A stretch of DNA of 23,616 nt from Sphaeroforma arctica JP610 (GCF_001186125.1 NW_014040337.1:50638-74253); one strand, 5' to 3'; shown: positions 10,976-22,072, counted from the stretch's first letter. Numbers and translations: made by a program. The notes: generated from the sequence alone by a model not told the origin.

Positions 10976-11603
10976 TATTCAGTGCTGCAACAGAGTGTAT
11001 ATGTACCGTATTTATATCATAGTATCGTATGTTTTTCCTATGTAGTCTGTTTTGACTGTAGTATAGAGGTGTATTTTCAGTTGCCATGGATTTTGAACTC
11101 ATCGGCTAGTCTGCTGGTCTAGAGCGCAAAATAAAACCAATCCTAAAAGCAATTTGATACTAAACCTCCAATAAAAATTACTCTAAATTTGAATTTTAGT
11201 ATTATTCTCCAATAGAGCGAGGACGTTAACCCTTGTTGTCCACCAGAACACCCTTGGTGAACAACCCTGTTGTATCTGTGAGCCACTAGGACACCACTCT
11301 TGGAATATCCTGACCTTCCCTGACCGTTTCTTGACCAACCATTACAATCCTTTGACTCTCCCTATACGAACAAGTTATCAAAATATCCAACAGCGATAAT
11401 TGAACTTACAGCTTTTGCGGTATCAAGTGTAACTTCTTACCCACTTGACCTATCGCAATTCTGAGTATGCAGCTCATAATCTAACTAGATACAACACGAA
11501 TTAAATGTTAAAATAACCTAATTTGGATTTGGCTTTACATTTATTTATTTATTTATTTTAATAATATAAATGTATTTAGGTAGCTAGTGGGTAAAAAGCT
11601 CAA
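10976..11603. other. Gene-free A/T-rich spacer with a TTTA microsatellite
   Basis: No supportable gene. A (TTTA)n run of about five units lies near 11540-11560. A short inverted repeat CACCAGAACACCCTTGGTG lies near 11244. Confidence 0.6.
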
Positions 11604-11780
11604 CAAGGCAGGCATAAAGGCAGGCGAGAGTCTAGGCAGGCGAGAAGGCAGGCGAGAGTCAAGGCAGACGAGAAGGCAGGCGAGAGTCAAGGCAGATGAG
11701 AAGGCAGGCGAGAGTAAGGCAGGCGAATAAGGCAGGCGAGAGTAAGGCAGGCGAATAAGGCAGGCGAGAGTAAGACAGGC
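11604..11780. repeat. Minisatellite built on AAGGCAGGCGAGAGT
   Basis: Tandem units of AAGGCAGGCGAGAGT alternating with AAGGCAGGCGAGA or AAGGCAGGCGAAT give a composite period of about 27-28 bp, with roughly six composite units plus fragments. The plus strand is strongly purine-rich. The minus-strand frame through it is a by-product of the repeat. Confidence 0.93.
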
Positions 11781-11845
11781 TTAAGACTTCTCCAGTTTGT
11801 CGGAACTTGTGGAAGTTGGAACTCCGGAGTCCGAACTTGTGAGTT

Positions 11846-11878
11846 GTGGCACTTGGCACTTGGCACTTGGGACTTGGG
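11846..11878. repeat. Short CACTTGG tandem repeat
   Basis: Four tandem copies of (G)CACTTGG or its one-base variant GACTTGG. It is separate in sequence from the minisatellite about 65 bp to its left. Confidence 0.85.
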
Positions 11879-11879
11879 C

Positions 11880-12575
11880 CTTTAATTGTACTTTTTTGAT
11901 TGTTACAACGTTTTTGTATTGCAAGTGTCAATTCTATGATATATTGGCCTGAAATGTTCAATTTTTAAAGGCCTGATTTTTGTTTCATTTATTAGAGGGC
12001 TATGTGATTTTCGACCTGGTACTATGGTACATAGGTCGGTACTTGGTAAGTAGGTAGATGCACCTTTTCTCCATATTTAGGCCACGAAACAAGAACTAAG
12101 TATGGAGACGATTTATAAGACTCAAATCCTAAATCGGAAAACCCCTATGAGCTCTATATTTTGGACCACATAGCCTTTTTTTTTGTTTGAAAAAATACCA
12201 ATCATATATACATATTATAAAAACAATATTTTGTTTTGTGTTGTCACTGTTGTGTGTGTGCGTGACAATATAAGGGTTCAGAGAGCAGAATTTACTCTGG
12301 AGTAAAGAGAACCTATAAAACTCAAAATATGAACCATACTATTTACTACGATAGTTACCGACATGGAAATAGGGTAAATTAATGATTGGAAATAACACGA
12401 CGCTTACCTAGGATTATGCAGGTAGTGTTCTGATAGGTGTAGGTTTATGTAAAGAGAACCTAGACAAGATATAGGCTCACTGATTTACTGAGTGGTTTAC
12501 GCAGACATATAAGGATGCTTGTAACCTAAATCCAGTCGCTTAGTACTACATAAACCTGATATGTAACCTAATTTG
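11880..12575. other. Gene-free spacer left of element B
   Basis: A/T-rich DNA with a short GT run near 12247-12265 and no supportable gene. It might include part of the 5' end of element B, but no match to the LTR-like DNA at 16909 was seen. Confidence 0.5.
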
Positions 12576-12630
12576 GAACTTCCACTTAAAGCAACCGTAC
12601 TTGCTTTAAGTGAGAAAGATGAGGAAGTTC
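12576..12630. repeat. Nested inverted repeat (hairpin)
   Basis: A perfect 12-bp inverted repeat, CACTTAAAGCAA (12583-12594) and TTGCTTTAAGTG (12601-12612), has a 6-nt loop. It is flanked by a second 8-bp pair, GAACTTCC (12576-12583) and GGAAGTTC (12623-12630). Its role is unknown. Confidence 0.85.
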
Positions 12631-12759
12631 TCATGAAGCTGTGCACGGAAGATATAGGTTGTAGGAACCAAGGAATTGGCTTTGATGAGTTCGTGGAGAC
12701 GAATAGTATAAATACAGAAGTATTGTAGTACGTGGCAGTGTAACAGGGTTTTACAGCTT

Positions 12760-12930
12760 GTTATCTGAACAAATATATAAAAGGCTTTTGCAGTGAGCAA
12801 TCTTGATTACGTCACAGCTTTTCTCCTAGCTACATTATATCATACATACATTGTAACTTATTTTTTTGTAGTTGAAATAAATAGTATTATCCCTACTACG
12901 GCTCAACTTTCTTGTGTGCACAGAACAAGT
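12760..12930 (+). promoter_or_regulatory. Possible promoter/leader of element B
   Basis: A TATA-like ATATATAAAAGGC near 12772, then AAATAAATAG near 12880, precede the first Gag-side frame (ATG at 12931). This could be the U3/R side of a 5' LTR, but it shows no visible match to the 3' LTR-like sequence at 16909. The assignment is weak. Confidence 0.25.
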
Positions 12931-14355
12931 ATGGTTAGTAAGGCAGAGGAGAAGAGCAAGACTTTCAGCAATAAGAAGCATGAAAGTGTGTATGTGTGGT
13001 ACAAGACGCAGTCTGCAGTGACAGTAAGAAGAGACCATGTAGCGGTTGGTTTGCTGCCACCTAGTGAATGTGGCAAAGCTATAGATATTATTATACATGA
13101 GCATCTATCAGCAGAGGTCAGCAGAGCTGTGTACAATATTGTCCCAGCGGACATTCGATCTCCTGTTTGAACTAAGGCCGCCCTATGCCATCTCTCTAAG
13201 ATATTTCAACCTTTGTTGGACACATCTGATAGCGCGGCAAAATCTTTATGTGAAGTTCTGATCTAGGACAGATATCTACGACTCCTTTATTTCGAAGAAT
13301 TTAGCAATAATGGGTTTGAAGCGCTGCTAGCCAACGAGTGGTTTAAAGGTGTTTCAACTTTGAAAAGTAGAATGGCGACCAAGAATTGGTCTGGACGCTT
13401 GGCAAGAATTGATTCTGCCCCACTGATGACTGTATATCAAGTAGAAGCGATTATCAAACAATTGCAAGAATACTCTGAAATGGAAAACACTGAAGGAGTG
13501 GAAGATTTTACATTGCCCATAGGTAATACCCATTCTAGGCTATGTGTAGCTGCCATACGGCTGGCATATGGAATGGATGTAGACCATCTTTCATATCAGC
13601 AGATGTTGACACGGTTTGAGAATATGAGTGAGGTCCATGAAGGGGACGCGTATGGACTAATGATACGCTGTGGTCCATCAGTGTTCATTAAAGCAGGCAT
13701 ATCGGTGATGTTATCTGAAGAAAACAGACAGACATCCTGGGATGAGACGATCATACAGGTAGCGGCATCAATGGAAACGCGTGTAAAGATGATCGTACTG
13801 GATAGCACCTCTATCCATCTGAGAGATACCTTCAGAGCTGTCTATCAGATGGGAGGAATTGCTAGGGCTGCTCAACTGTTAAGGGACGTGAACGAAGATG
13901 AGGCAACCAATGGAAAGGACCTGCCTCCTGTTGCCCCATTCAATGTTCAACCAGAAGGTGCTGCTCAAGGCAGCAACAACAAGAAGAGGAAGAGAAACCT
14001 GGGGTCTAATTATAGGGGTTGTTATGGTTGTAACTCCATGGAGCACAGACAGTACCAGTGTTCAGTGCTCAAGAAAAAGCGGGCAAATGAGCGCAAGGAA
14101 GGAGCTTTGAGTAACGACAACAGAGGACAAGGAAGTTTGCCTCAAGGGCAACCACTATTTCCACCCATGCAGAACATGGGAGTGGTAGGAATATGGACTT
14201 GTACTCCAGTTTCTCAAGGAGGCCAAAGGAGGTTACTCCCAGGAGCATCGCCGGTGGTGCTTTCGGGTCCCGCAGTGGCTCTTGGCAATCCCAATGGAAT
14301 GTCAGTAATTCCTCCTGTAGCGACGTTAGCGACAGCAAGCGTGGATCAACAATAG
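12931..14355 (+). mobile_element. Element B Gag-like region with CCHC zinc knuckle
   Basis: Alpha-helical, capsid-like composition in 13360-13920 is followed by a basic linker (NNKKRKRNLGSNYRG). A single CCHC knuckle at 14020-14061 has the spacing C-x2-C-x4-H-x4-C (CYGCNSMEHRQYQC). A Pro/Gly-rich tail follows. Gag builds the particle and the knuckle binds element RNA. The stretch from 12931 (MVSKAEEKSKTFSNKKHES) looks like the N-terminal side of the same protein. Confidence 0.7.
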
Positions 14356-14419
14356 TTCAATTACGAGCAATTGCAACATGTAGCTAGAGGTGATGGAGCA
14401 TATTGACACGGTGCGGTAG

Positions 14420-14990
14420 TGCAAGGGTGTGTGAAGGGAATGAGAATAGAAATTTATGTGGATACTGCAGCAGTACCAACTTTAAACCTCCCGTGATTTC
14501 GCCATGCGCCTAGCACTACCCATATCACCGTATGTAGGCACATCATTCTCGATACTTGGGGCGTTGGGCACTGCGGCCCTCTGGGTCTATTAGCCTACCA
14601 TTGATAATTGAAACTTGGTACAAACAGGCAAAGGTGTTCTTACAGGAGTGTTTGATAGTGTCGTCTTTACCTTATGAGACTTCAATTCTAATAGGATACA
14701 ACACATTACAACGCTATGAATGGAATCTGTTGTGGAAGGGACATACTTTGACAGTGGTTCCAAGAAATCAATTGATGGGTGCAGCGAAGCAGATCGATCG
14801 GACATCGAGCATGATTGGGGCCTTGCATGTACCTAGGGAAGCAGTATTCCAGCGCATGATAAAGGAAGTGCATACAGTTACCGACCCTATACATCTGCCT
14901 AAGTTGGTGGACCGCATGTCGTGGGCTGAAATAGAACACCAGACAAAAGAAGATTTTGGAACAACTTTGACGGCATCTATCAGCTAGCGG
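14420..14990 (+). mobile_element. Element B aspartic protease remains
   Basis: IEIYVDTAAVPTLNLP near 14448-14497 has the Asp-Thr-Ala core of a retropepsin-like protease. Further on, SILIGYNTLQRYEWNLL near 14682-14736 matches its hydrophobic ILIG-type C-terminal motif. The protease would cut the Gag-Pol precursor. It is poorly preserved, and the call rests on the two motifs and their place between Gag and RT. Confidence 0.55.
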
Positions 14991-15046
14991 CCGCGGTCAA
15001 CGCATCTGCACGTGCGGTCACGAATCTCATCCGAGATATACAAGAA

Positions 15047-15960
15047 GTGGCTTACAATGTCTTAGAACCCAAGTTTATGGATGTACCACCCCTGGTTATA
15101 CAAGAGAAGCCGCAGGCTGTGCCGAAGGCTATTTACTATACAGACAAAGATCCCACTAAAGCGGCGATCTTAAAAGAAAAAGTGGACGCGTGGGAGGCGG
15201 CTGGGATCATTGGCAGGGTAACAGACCCAGGTTGGTATTCGGCGACGCACTCCGTATTCAAGAAGCCAGGAGTAATCCCGGTCGATGATGATGGATGGAG
15301 GACGTGCATCAATCTGAAATTAACCAATGACCAGTTGCAGGCATATTTCTTATTATATACATACGGAGAAAGAGTACCTGGCCAATGTGAAAGGCAAGGA
15401 TTGGATTACAACAGCAGACCTGGGTCAGAGCTTTTGTCAGATCCTTGTGGACCCAGAATCCCGGAAATACCTGACGTTTAACACACCATGGGGGTTTTAC
15501 TCGCTCATAGGAATGCCGTTTGGCTTAAAAGAGGCATCCTGGCGAATGCAGCAAGCGCTGGGGTCGGTCTTTGGTTTTCTCAAAGCGGTGATGTGGTACA
15601 TAGATGACTTGTCGTTCGGTCATAATGATCCTAAAGAACACTGGGTGTGTCTTCAGAAGTTTGTGCATGCGTGTAAGACTAAAAGGGTACAGCTTCGGTT
15701 AAGTAAGTGTATGTTTACAGCGTACAGGAAAGCGGTGGTACTTTTAGGTCGGTCGGTGGATTGGCGTGGCAGTACCATCACAAATGAACGTCTTCGTGAT
15801 CTGCTAAATCTCAATGTGCCTACGTCACAGGACCTAGCCAGGTCTTATTATCATACCATGGCTTGGTGGAGTGAATATATTCCAAACTTTACTCGGGGTT
15901 TGGCTAGTATTGCGGCACTACTTGAGAAAGACGTCAAATTCATCTGGACAGCGCAGCACT
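15047..15960 (+). mobile_element. Element B reverse transcriptase
   Basis: The recognisable blocks are WEAAGIIGRVTDPGWYSATH, WRTCINLKLTN, WITTADLGQSFCQILV, FNTPWGFYSLIGMPFGLKEA, the catalytic box WYIDDLSFG (YIDD at 15597-15608) and QLRLSKCMFTAYRKAVVLLG. The thumb/connection follows with YIPNFTRGLASIAALLEKD and KFIWTAQHC. This is Ty3/Gypsy-type RT, divergent from element A. Confidence 0.88.
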
Positions 15961-16540
15961 GTATATTTCTATATTTTAAACTATATTATATAAACTAAGA
16001 TACAATTTAAGTCAGTTAGGATTTAGCAGTGATAGCTTGTGTAAGAATGATCTGGACTGCCTTTTGGGAAGAGCCTTAGTATCCTCGATCACACAGGACG
16101 TACCTCTAGCTGTTCTTTATTGAATAATTTTCACTAGAAGTACTAAGTATTCATGACCACATGTCTAATTTATAGATAGGCATAAGAACGTAAGTCAAGT
16201 TAATACATTAGCTAATATAAACGAAGTTCCATCTGAAGAAAAGTTAAAAAAAGAAAAAGACTTATTGGATTTTGGAGATTGGCGGGAAGACCAAAACCTG
16301 TAAGTAGTAGTTCAGAGATTATAAAATTTAGTTTATGATATCCTACATCTACTATCGTCTCAAATAGGTCCAAGTAGATGAGACATACCAAATAGTCGGG
16401 CTATTGGAGCCATCAAAGTGAATTTAGAACGCTTTGGAAATATTGGAAAAATAGCTTGCATTAAATTATTTTAAATACAAATAAAAACCAATGTGTTATC
16501 TCATTTGATCTTGATATTTTAGACTGACCGGAGCCGTATT
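15960..16540. other. Unrelated A/T-rich segment inside element B
   Basis: Non-coding DNA separating the RT/connection region from the RNase H tail. It contains no recognisable protein or RNA gene. The abrupt change to A/T-rich composition suggests DNA from another source, perhaps a small non-autonomous element. I did not identify terminal repeats or a target-site duplication. Confidence 0.5.
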
Positions 16541-16814
16541 TTTACATCATGGCATATTGAGAGATTTTGATATACTCGTGTCGTATGTAAAAGAAGAAGA
16601 GAATCCTGTGGCAGACGTTATGTCTCGTCTGTGCACAGGCATTGACCCTATAATGCGGGTCAAAAGGGGGCGCACTGAGCTCAGGGTCACTTTTGCAGAC
16701 CCAGAAGTTCAACTGATTGCTACAGAAAAGCATATGCTGTCAGCTGCATGGTTCCGTGTTCTTGACAAACTCTATGGCCCTCACACAACCGGTTATGAAC
16801 AATATGAACTATAA
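16540..16814 (+). mobile_element. Element B RNase H tail
   Basis: LRDFDILVSYVKEEENPVAD followed by VMSRLCTGI matches the conserved end of Ty3/Gypsy RNase H (DF-x-hydrophobic-x-YVKGEEN-x-VAD-x-LSR). The remaining residues to 16814 are unrecognised, and no integrase motif (zinc HHCC, DD35E) is seen. Confidence 0.75.
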
Positions 16815-16858
16815 GCATGCGTTTACAAGTTGGTAACCTGCTTTTTTTATTATACTTT

Positions 16859-16980
16859 AGCGTTCGGCGGAGGAACGCTGATGCGACAGCATCCCGTTTC
16901 TGGGGAGATGTAATGTCCGACAGTATTGGAGTTCGGTGCTGGTGTAGTACCGAACTGGTGGGGATCAGTACTCTACTGAT
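16859..16980. repeat. Cluster of four short hairpins at the element B 3' end
   Basis: Four inverted repeats follow one another: AGCGTTC/GAACGCT (16859-16879, 7-nt loop), GATGC/GCATC (16880-16893, 4-nt loop), GTTCGGTGCT/AGTACCGAAC (16931-16955, 9 of 10 paired) and ATCAGTA/TACTGAT (16964-16980, 3-nt loop). They straddle the polypurine-like tract and the LTR-like start. Confidence 0.8.
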
Positions 16981-17490
16981 TGACAGCTGATATGGAGCTT
17001 GGGAGTGATTGACAGGTTGGAGGAGTACAGGTTGCGGGAGAGGTGTGTTAGAGAAGGGATGTAGTGGTAGACCTCTCCGTAGGTAGGTGTTGTCGTGGAT
17101 TCTAGAAGTGATGTACTGGATAGTTGTCTGCACTGATCGATAGGAGGAGATGGGGACCACGAGGTGTCCGAGAGAGACGAGGAGACGAGGCAGTATATGA
17201 GGATATCCAGTGAGCCAACTAGGAAGCGAGAAGATTTAGTTTGAATATCACTATTACGGCATCTAGTGATGCACGAGTTGCTACGTCATTTCGTCGATAT
17301 CCACTTGATGCGAGAAACTGATTGGTCGTCCTTCCGATAGACACAAGAGGTCGCATGGGCAATGCTAATAGATATAATAATTGAAAGGGCGACACTTGAC
17401 GCATTCAAGGTCGTATAGTCCCAATCGGGCAGTTCAAATGCAAATCAAGCACTGATATCATTTGGTAGGGTTAATCAAGAATTTGAATGG
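16909..17490 (+). mobile_element. Possible 3' LTR and flank of element B
   Basis: Begins with TGTAATGTCCGACA directly after GGGGAGA, the layout of a polypurine tract and the 5' end of a 3' LTR. The rest is gene-free and contains repeated GATTGACAG (near 16978 and 17007). The right end cannot be placed because no partner LTR was found. Confidence 0.4.
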
Positions 17491-17492
17491 AT

Positions 17493-17850
17493 AGTCTGAT
17501 CTGTTTCTGTCACAGTATATATGCCAGCTTTATCGTCTGATCTGTTTCAGTCATAATATACATGTCAGCTTTATCGTCGGATCTGCGTCTATATATGTCG
17601 GCTTGATAGTCTGATCTGTTCCTGTCACAGTATATATGTCAGCTTTATAGACTGATTTGCTTCTGACACAGTATATATGTCAGCTTTATCGTCTGATCTG
17701 TTTCTGACACAGTATATATGTCAGCTTTATAGTCTGATCTGTTTCTGTCACAGCGTATTTGTCAGCTTGATAGTCTGATCAGTTCTGTCTCAGTATATAT
17801 GTCAACTTCATAGTCTGACCTGTTTCGATCACGTTATAGATTTCAGTTTT
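17493..17850. repeat. 41-bp minisatellite, about 8.7 copies
   Basis: The unit reads AGTCTGATCTGTTTCTGTCA then CAGTATATATGTCAGCTTTA and T. Unit starts fall at 17493, 17534, 17575, 17608, 17649, 17690, 17731, 17772 and 17812. Spacing is 41 bp apart from one short unit of 33 bp and one of 40 bp. It lies about 130 bp beyond the 3' end of the CMSS1 coding region. Confidence 0.95.
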
Positions 17851-17970
17851 GTACTGAGATTGTAAACAGGTGTATTCGCGGACTTTCGGAAATGATTGTG
17901 CGCTTCGATGTTGACAATTTAGATTTGCGATACATATTTCTTAACAGCTCACAAAAACCACCTATGTTAG

Positions 17971-17976
17971 TTTATT
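17971..17976 (-). terminator. CMSS1: Poly(A) signal AATAAA of CMSS1
   Basis: On the minus strand AATAAA begins only four bases after the TAA stop. If used, it implies a very short 3' UTR that ends before the 41-bp minisatellite. Confidence 0.45.
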
Positions 17977-17980
17977 CTAT

Positions 17981-18153
17981 TTAAAATAGCATCATCTTAG
18001 TCTGATTCTTCTTCATCAATGGAAATATGTGATTGGGACAAAGCTCGCCGAGAAAATCGGACTTGATCTGTTTGACGTTAAAGATGTTCTGATTCTTGAT
18101 GTCCTTCCGCGAGTCCACGATCACGTATGTCAAATTGCTTAAATTGAGTACAC
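17981..18153 (-). CDS. CMSS1: CMSS1 exon 5 (terminal)
   Basis: 173 nt from acceptor GAATCAG|GTGTAC to a TAA stop. It encodes GVLNLSNLTYVIVDSRKDIK and a short hydrophobic-basic tail ending KKNQTKMMLF. The phase joins exactly with exon 4, creating the Gly of the EEG junction. Confidence 0.9.
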
Positions 18154-21100
18154 CTGATTCAAATAAGCACCGCAAAATTGTTCAGAACGGAAATGTCAAG
18201 ATCGGAGCGCAAATACTTGTCGTGCAGATGGCTGCATCTATACACACTATGGGTTATAAAATCAAACAGACTAAAAGCACACTAAGGTATACGCTCGACA
18301 ATTCCCAATGCGAGCTAAAAGCTATATAAAATAAGCGGTGGCATACATAGGTATGTAATATAGAAACGGCCAAATTTACCATGATATATTTGCCAATTAC
18401 GCACGCTTGTTGTTTGAAGACTATATCGAGGTGAATGTCGACAAACAACACCATAATACAGAAGGCCAAGGATTCGATGAAATGAGCGTATAGTACGTGG
18501 CTCTGTGTAGCAATTAAGTTTAGTGATGTACATTGCTATGGTTTGAATATCACTCGTTTTGCCGAAAAGTATCGAGAGAGACAACCTGATTCAAACTAGA
18601 TGGTGGTGATCCAGTATTATAGCAATACACGAATGCATGCATATTCTAGCAGGAGAAGAGGTACGGACTACTGACACAAGGGTAAACAGCATTAACATTA
18701 GGAAAACTCAACATACCTTCTTCAATTAACTTGGAGATCCGGTTGGGTGTACCTACAGCAATCCTCACTGCGTGCTCTTGTAAGTATTTGATCTGTGATG
18801 GCAGGACACGAAGATATAAAATAAGTTTCAGCTTGACAGAGGATGAATAAACTCAACAGCAGCGAAATGGTGCATGCTTCATGGAGGAACGGCAAGGATA
18901 CAAATTAAAAATGGAATATTCTCGTATCAAAAAGGAATCGATAAATATTGATATTAGGGAACGAACAGTATTTAAACCCAGTATATTGCATCGAGATGTG
19001 TTGGGTGATTCTGACGTAGCAACGAAATGTAAGCATGAACATTCCCACATACACAGCCCACTTGCATCTCAGTGCGTATCGACGAAGCCATGTGCGAATT
19101 GAATGAAAAAAGCTTCCCCGCTTATATTGCAAAGAGTTCGAAGACAAATAGTCCGAAGCCATCGCTTAGCTCTGCTACGTTGCTGAACACCCTCTCAGAT
19201 CGCACACTCAGTACACCTGACAATACTTTAGTTGTAGGGAGCACACAAGACCTTCGTGTTGGCATGCAGAACGACCGCAGTCGAGCACACATACAAAACT
19301 GAAGTAACAAGAGAAGCAATGGCCATCCTTATTTGTCAATCAACGTTTGAGCTGCAATGCACACACCTGTTCCTCCACCTTGATGTGCTTAGCAAATAGC
19401 TTTGCCACCCGGCACACTTGACTGAATTCCTTCAGGTCTTTGTATATATCTGCGGCACCCATCGCCGTGTGTGTAACGATAATAACATTCGGTGCACCTT
19501 TGAGCTTGCACGCTTTCTGAGGTCCCAGACCTCGGCGTGAGAAGACCGATTTCCACTGGTCGATGCCATTCTTCATAAAAGGGCGCAACATCTTAAGATT
19601 TCTGTCCACTCCTGTAGTGATCATCGTAGATAAGAATAAGCTTAGAACTACTTGTTCACAAGTATAAGATACACGCTCATCACGTTGGCCAAATGGGGCA
19701 ACACGTGTAGCTATGTATGGTTTGAAATCATATACTCCAATATACCATTTGAAATTAAGCATACACATAACCGAATTGTGAACTCTTGTTTGTCTACGAA
19801 TATGTAGACATAGATATGGTGCATGATACTAATTTATCAAATGTTCTCGATCAATTCATACGCATACTAAATAGCACCACATAACATGTCTTTCTAGGAG
19901 TTATGCATGGGATCGAGTCTATTAGAACCTAGGGATACGGTCACATGATACAATTCATCTGCAGCACGGCTGCGCAGTGGGAAAGTATGGCATACTCCCT
20001 CCTCCACTACGCACTCAAGTCAGGGGGCTCAAACATACCTGTATGAGCATCCGAAGGGTCGACAAAGCAGGCTACGGGGTTAAATGTGACTTCCTCGAGT
20101 TCTATCTCCGTCATCTTATTACCCTTTTCGTTCACGAATTCGGTCCAAACAAAGGCACCCTGAGCCTCGCCGTTACCGGTTATTTGTGCCTGTTGGGCCG
20201 CTTCCTTTTCTTTCCATTTTTTCTGTTTGTTTGCACCCTTTGTACCCTGAGTGGAACAGCATACAAATCTAATTATTATCTTTAAATCAAAGCAAAATCT
20301 GCGAACAAAATGCTGAAGAGACAAATATGGTTGTCTATGACGCCAACTATCAATTAACGGGCGAGCAACAAGTGTTGAATATATATAGATATAGGTATAT
20401 ATATGATAATATAATAATATATTTTTATTTACATAACATAACAGAACAATAATACAATAACATATATACTTTACATAATGTAATAGTATAATAATATAGT
20501 ATATGCAATTATATGTATTTTTACTAACTACATATATCAAACAAACAACAAGCACGCATAAACTTTGTTTAATTCTATATATATATATAAACAAACGTAT
20601 CTCGCTACATATGCATAAATGAACACACAAACACGCATATATATATATAACGCATATATATATATACAAATATAAATATATTGATATCGATATTTAATCA
20701 TAAAATACAATACAAACACGCACACAAACGTACACATACATATATATACAACCAAATACATTAATATATCCATACATATATACACATACGGGTACATATA
20801 TATATATATGCATGCATGTACGGATGTATGCACACATGTAGGTATGCATCTATATATAAATATACATACATACATACATATATATAAATATATATATATG
20901 TATATATATATATATAATATACATATATATTAATACACACTCCCACATACACACACATACATGTACATATGATATACATACATATACACATATGCAAACA
21001 CACTTGGATATATAAAATTATGAATATAGATATTTACACATAGCAATATATTTAAATATAGATAGATAATGTCAAATAATCATATACATATGATAAAATA

Positions 21101-22025
21101 TATATACACAAGGTATGCATAGATAGTTCATTACAAACATTTATATATGTGAATGTTTATACGCATACTTATACATACACAGACACAGACACAGGTAAAG
21201 ATACAGATACACATACACATATATGTATATATACACTTATATATGCTTGTATATCGATATACATGCATACACACATACACACAAAAACAAACACAGACAT
21301 GTATATATACATATACATATTTATATATATAGATGTAAAAATAGATGTAAAAAATTGAATATATCTATGCTTATTTCAATGTACAAATCTATATATTTCT
21401 GTATACGTATATATATATCAATATCAATATATATATATCTAGATATATATACCTACACACACACACACATATATATACAAATATATATATATATATATAT
21501 AAATGTATAGTTCTATATATTTCTATATACGTATGTATACACACACACACACACATATATATATATATTACAAACGCACTCAAACACATACAAACACACA
21601 CACACATATATACATATATATATCTATATATAAAACTACATATACAGTTATACATATATTTTGTTGAAATTTTAAATATATCTATGCTTTCGTTCAGGTA
21701 AATTCCTAAATGTACATAAATACGTACATGTATACCTATATCCATATCTATGTCTATATCTATATCTATATTTATATATATACACTTACACACACACACA
21801 CATATGTATAAATAATTACATATATAAGTATGAACACAAATACAAATACAAATACAAATATACATATATACATATACTAATATTTTGAATATATTATATT
21901 ATATAGATATATGTATATTTAAACAGACATACGTACGTACATACGTACCTTTACAGACACAGGCATAGAAACAGCCGCAGCCAAAAAAATAGTCTCTGTT
22001 ACACACACACACACACTCAGACATA

Positions 22026-22072
<47 letters not shown>

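Larger units (their letters stand above)
12931..16908 (+). mobile_element. Element B: decayed Ty3/Gypsy-type LTR retroelement
   Basis: Plus-strand order: Gag-like protein with a CCHC knuckle, aspartic protease remains, Ty3-type RT and the tail of RNase H. It ends at a polypurine-like GGGGAGA (16902-16908) followed by TGTAATGTCC. A stretch of about 0.6 kb of unrelated non-coding DNA sits between RT and the RNase H tail. No integrase is recognisable between the RNase H tail and the 3' end. The protein sequence differs clearly from element A, so this is a different lineage. It is a fossil with several breaks. Confidence 0.82.

Noticed and set aside
10597-11102. Small frames of 73-91 codons
   Set aside because: They lie in or beside the 180-bp tandem repeat and repeat the same peptide pattern; not genes.
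11659-11961. 100-codon minus-strand frame (SRLP repeats)
   Set aside because: Its repeated peptide is a by-product of the purine-rich minisatellite.
12300-12930. 5' LTR for element B
   Set aside because: TATA-like and poly(A)-like signals exist, but no shared sequence with the DNA after 16909 was found.
17219-17404. 61-codon minus-strand frame
   Set aside because: No motif, and it lies in the LTR-like flank of element B.
17493-17850. Regularly spaced repeats suggestive of a CRISPR array
   Set aside because: The 41-bp units abut directly with no unique spacers, and the context is eukaryotic. It is a minisatellite.
18254-19319. Several frames of 60-90 codons on both strands
   Set aside because: They fall inside CMSS1 introns 3 and 4 and show no conserved motif.
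20400-21900. Tyr/Ile/Cys-rich frames on both strands
   Set aside because: Direct translations of TA, CATA and CA repeats within CMSS1 intron 1.
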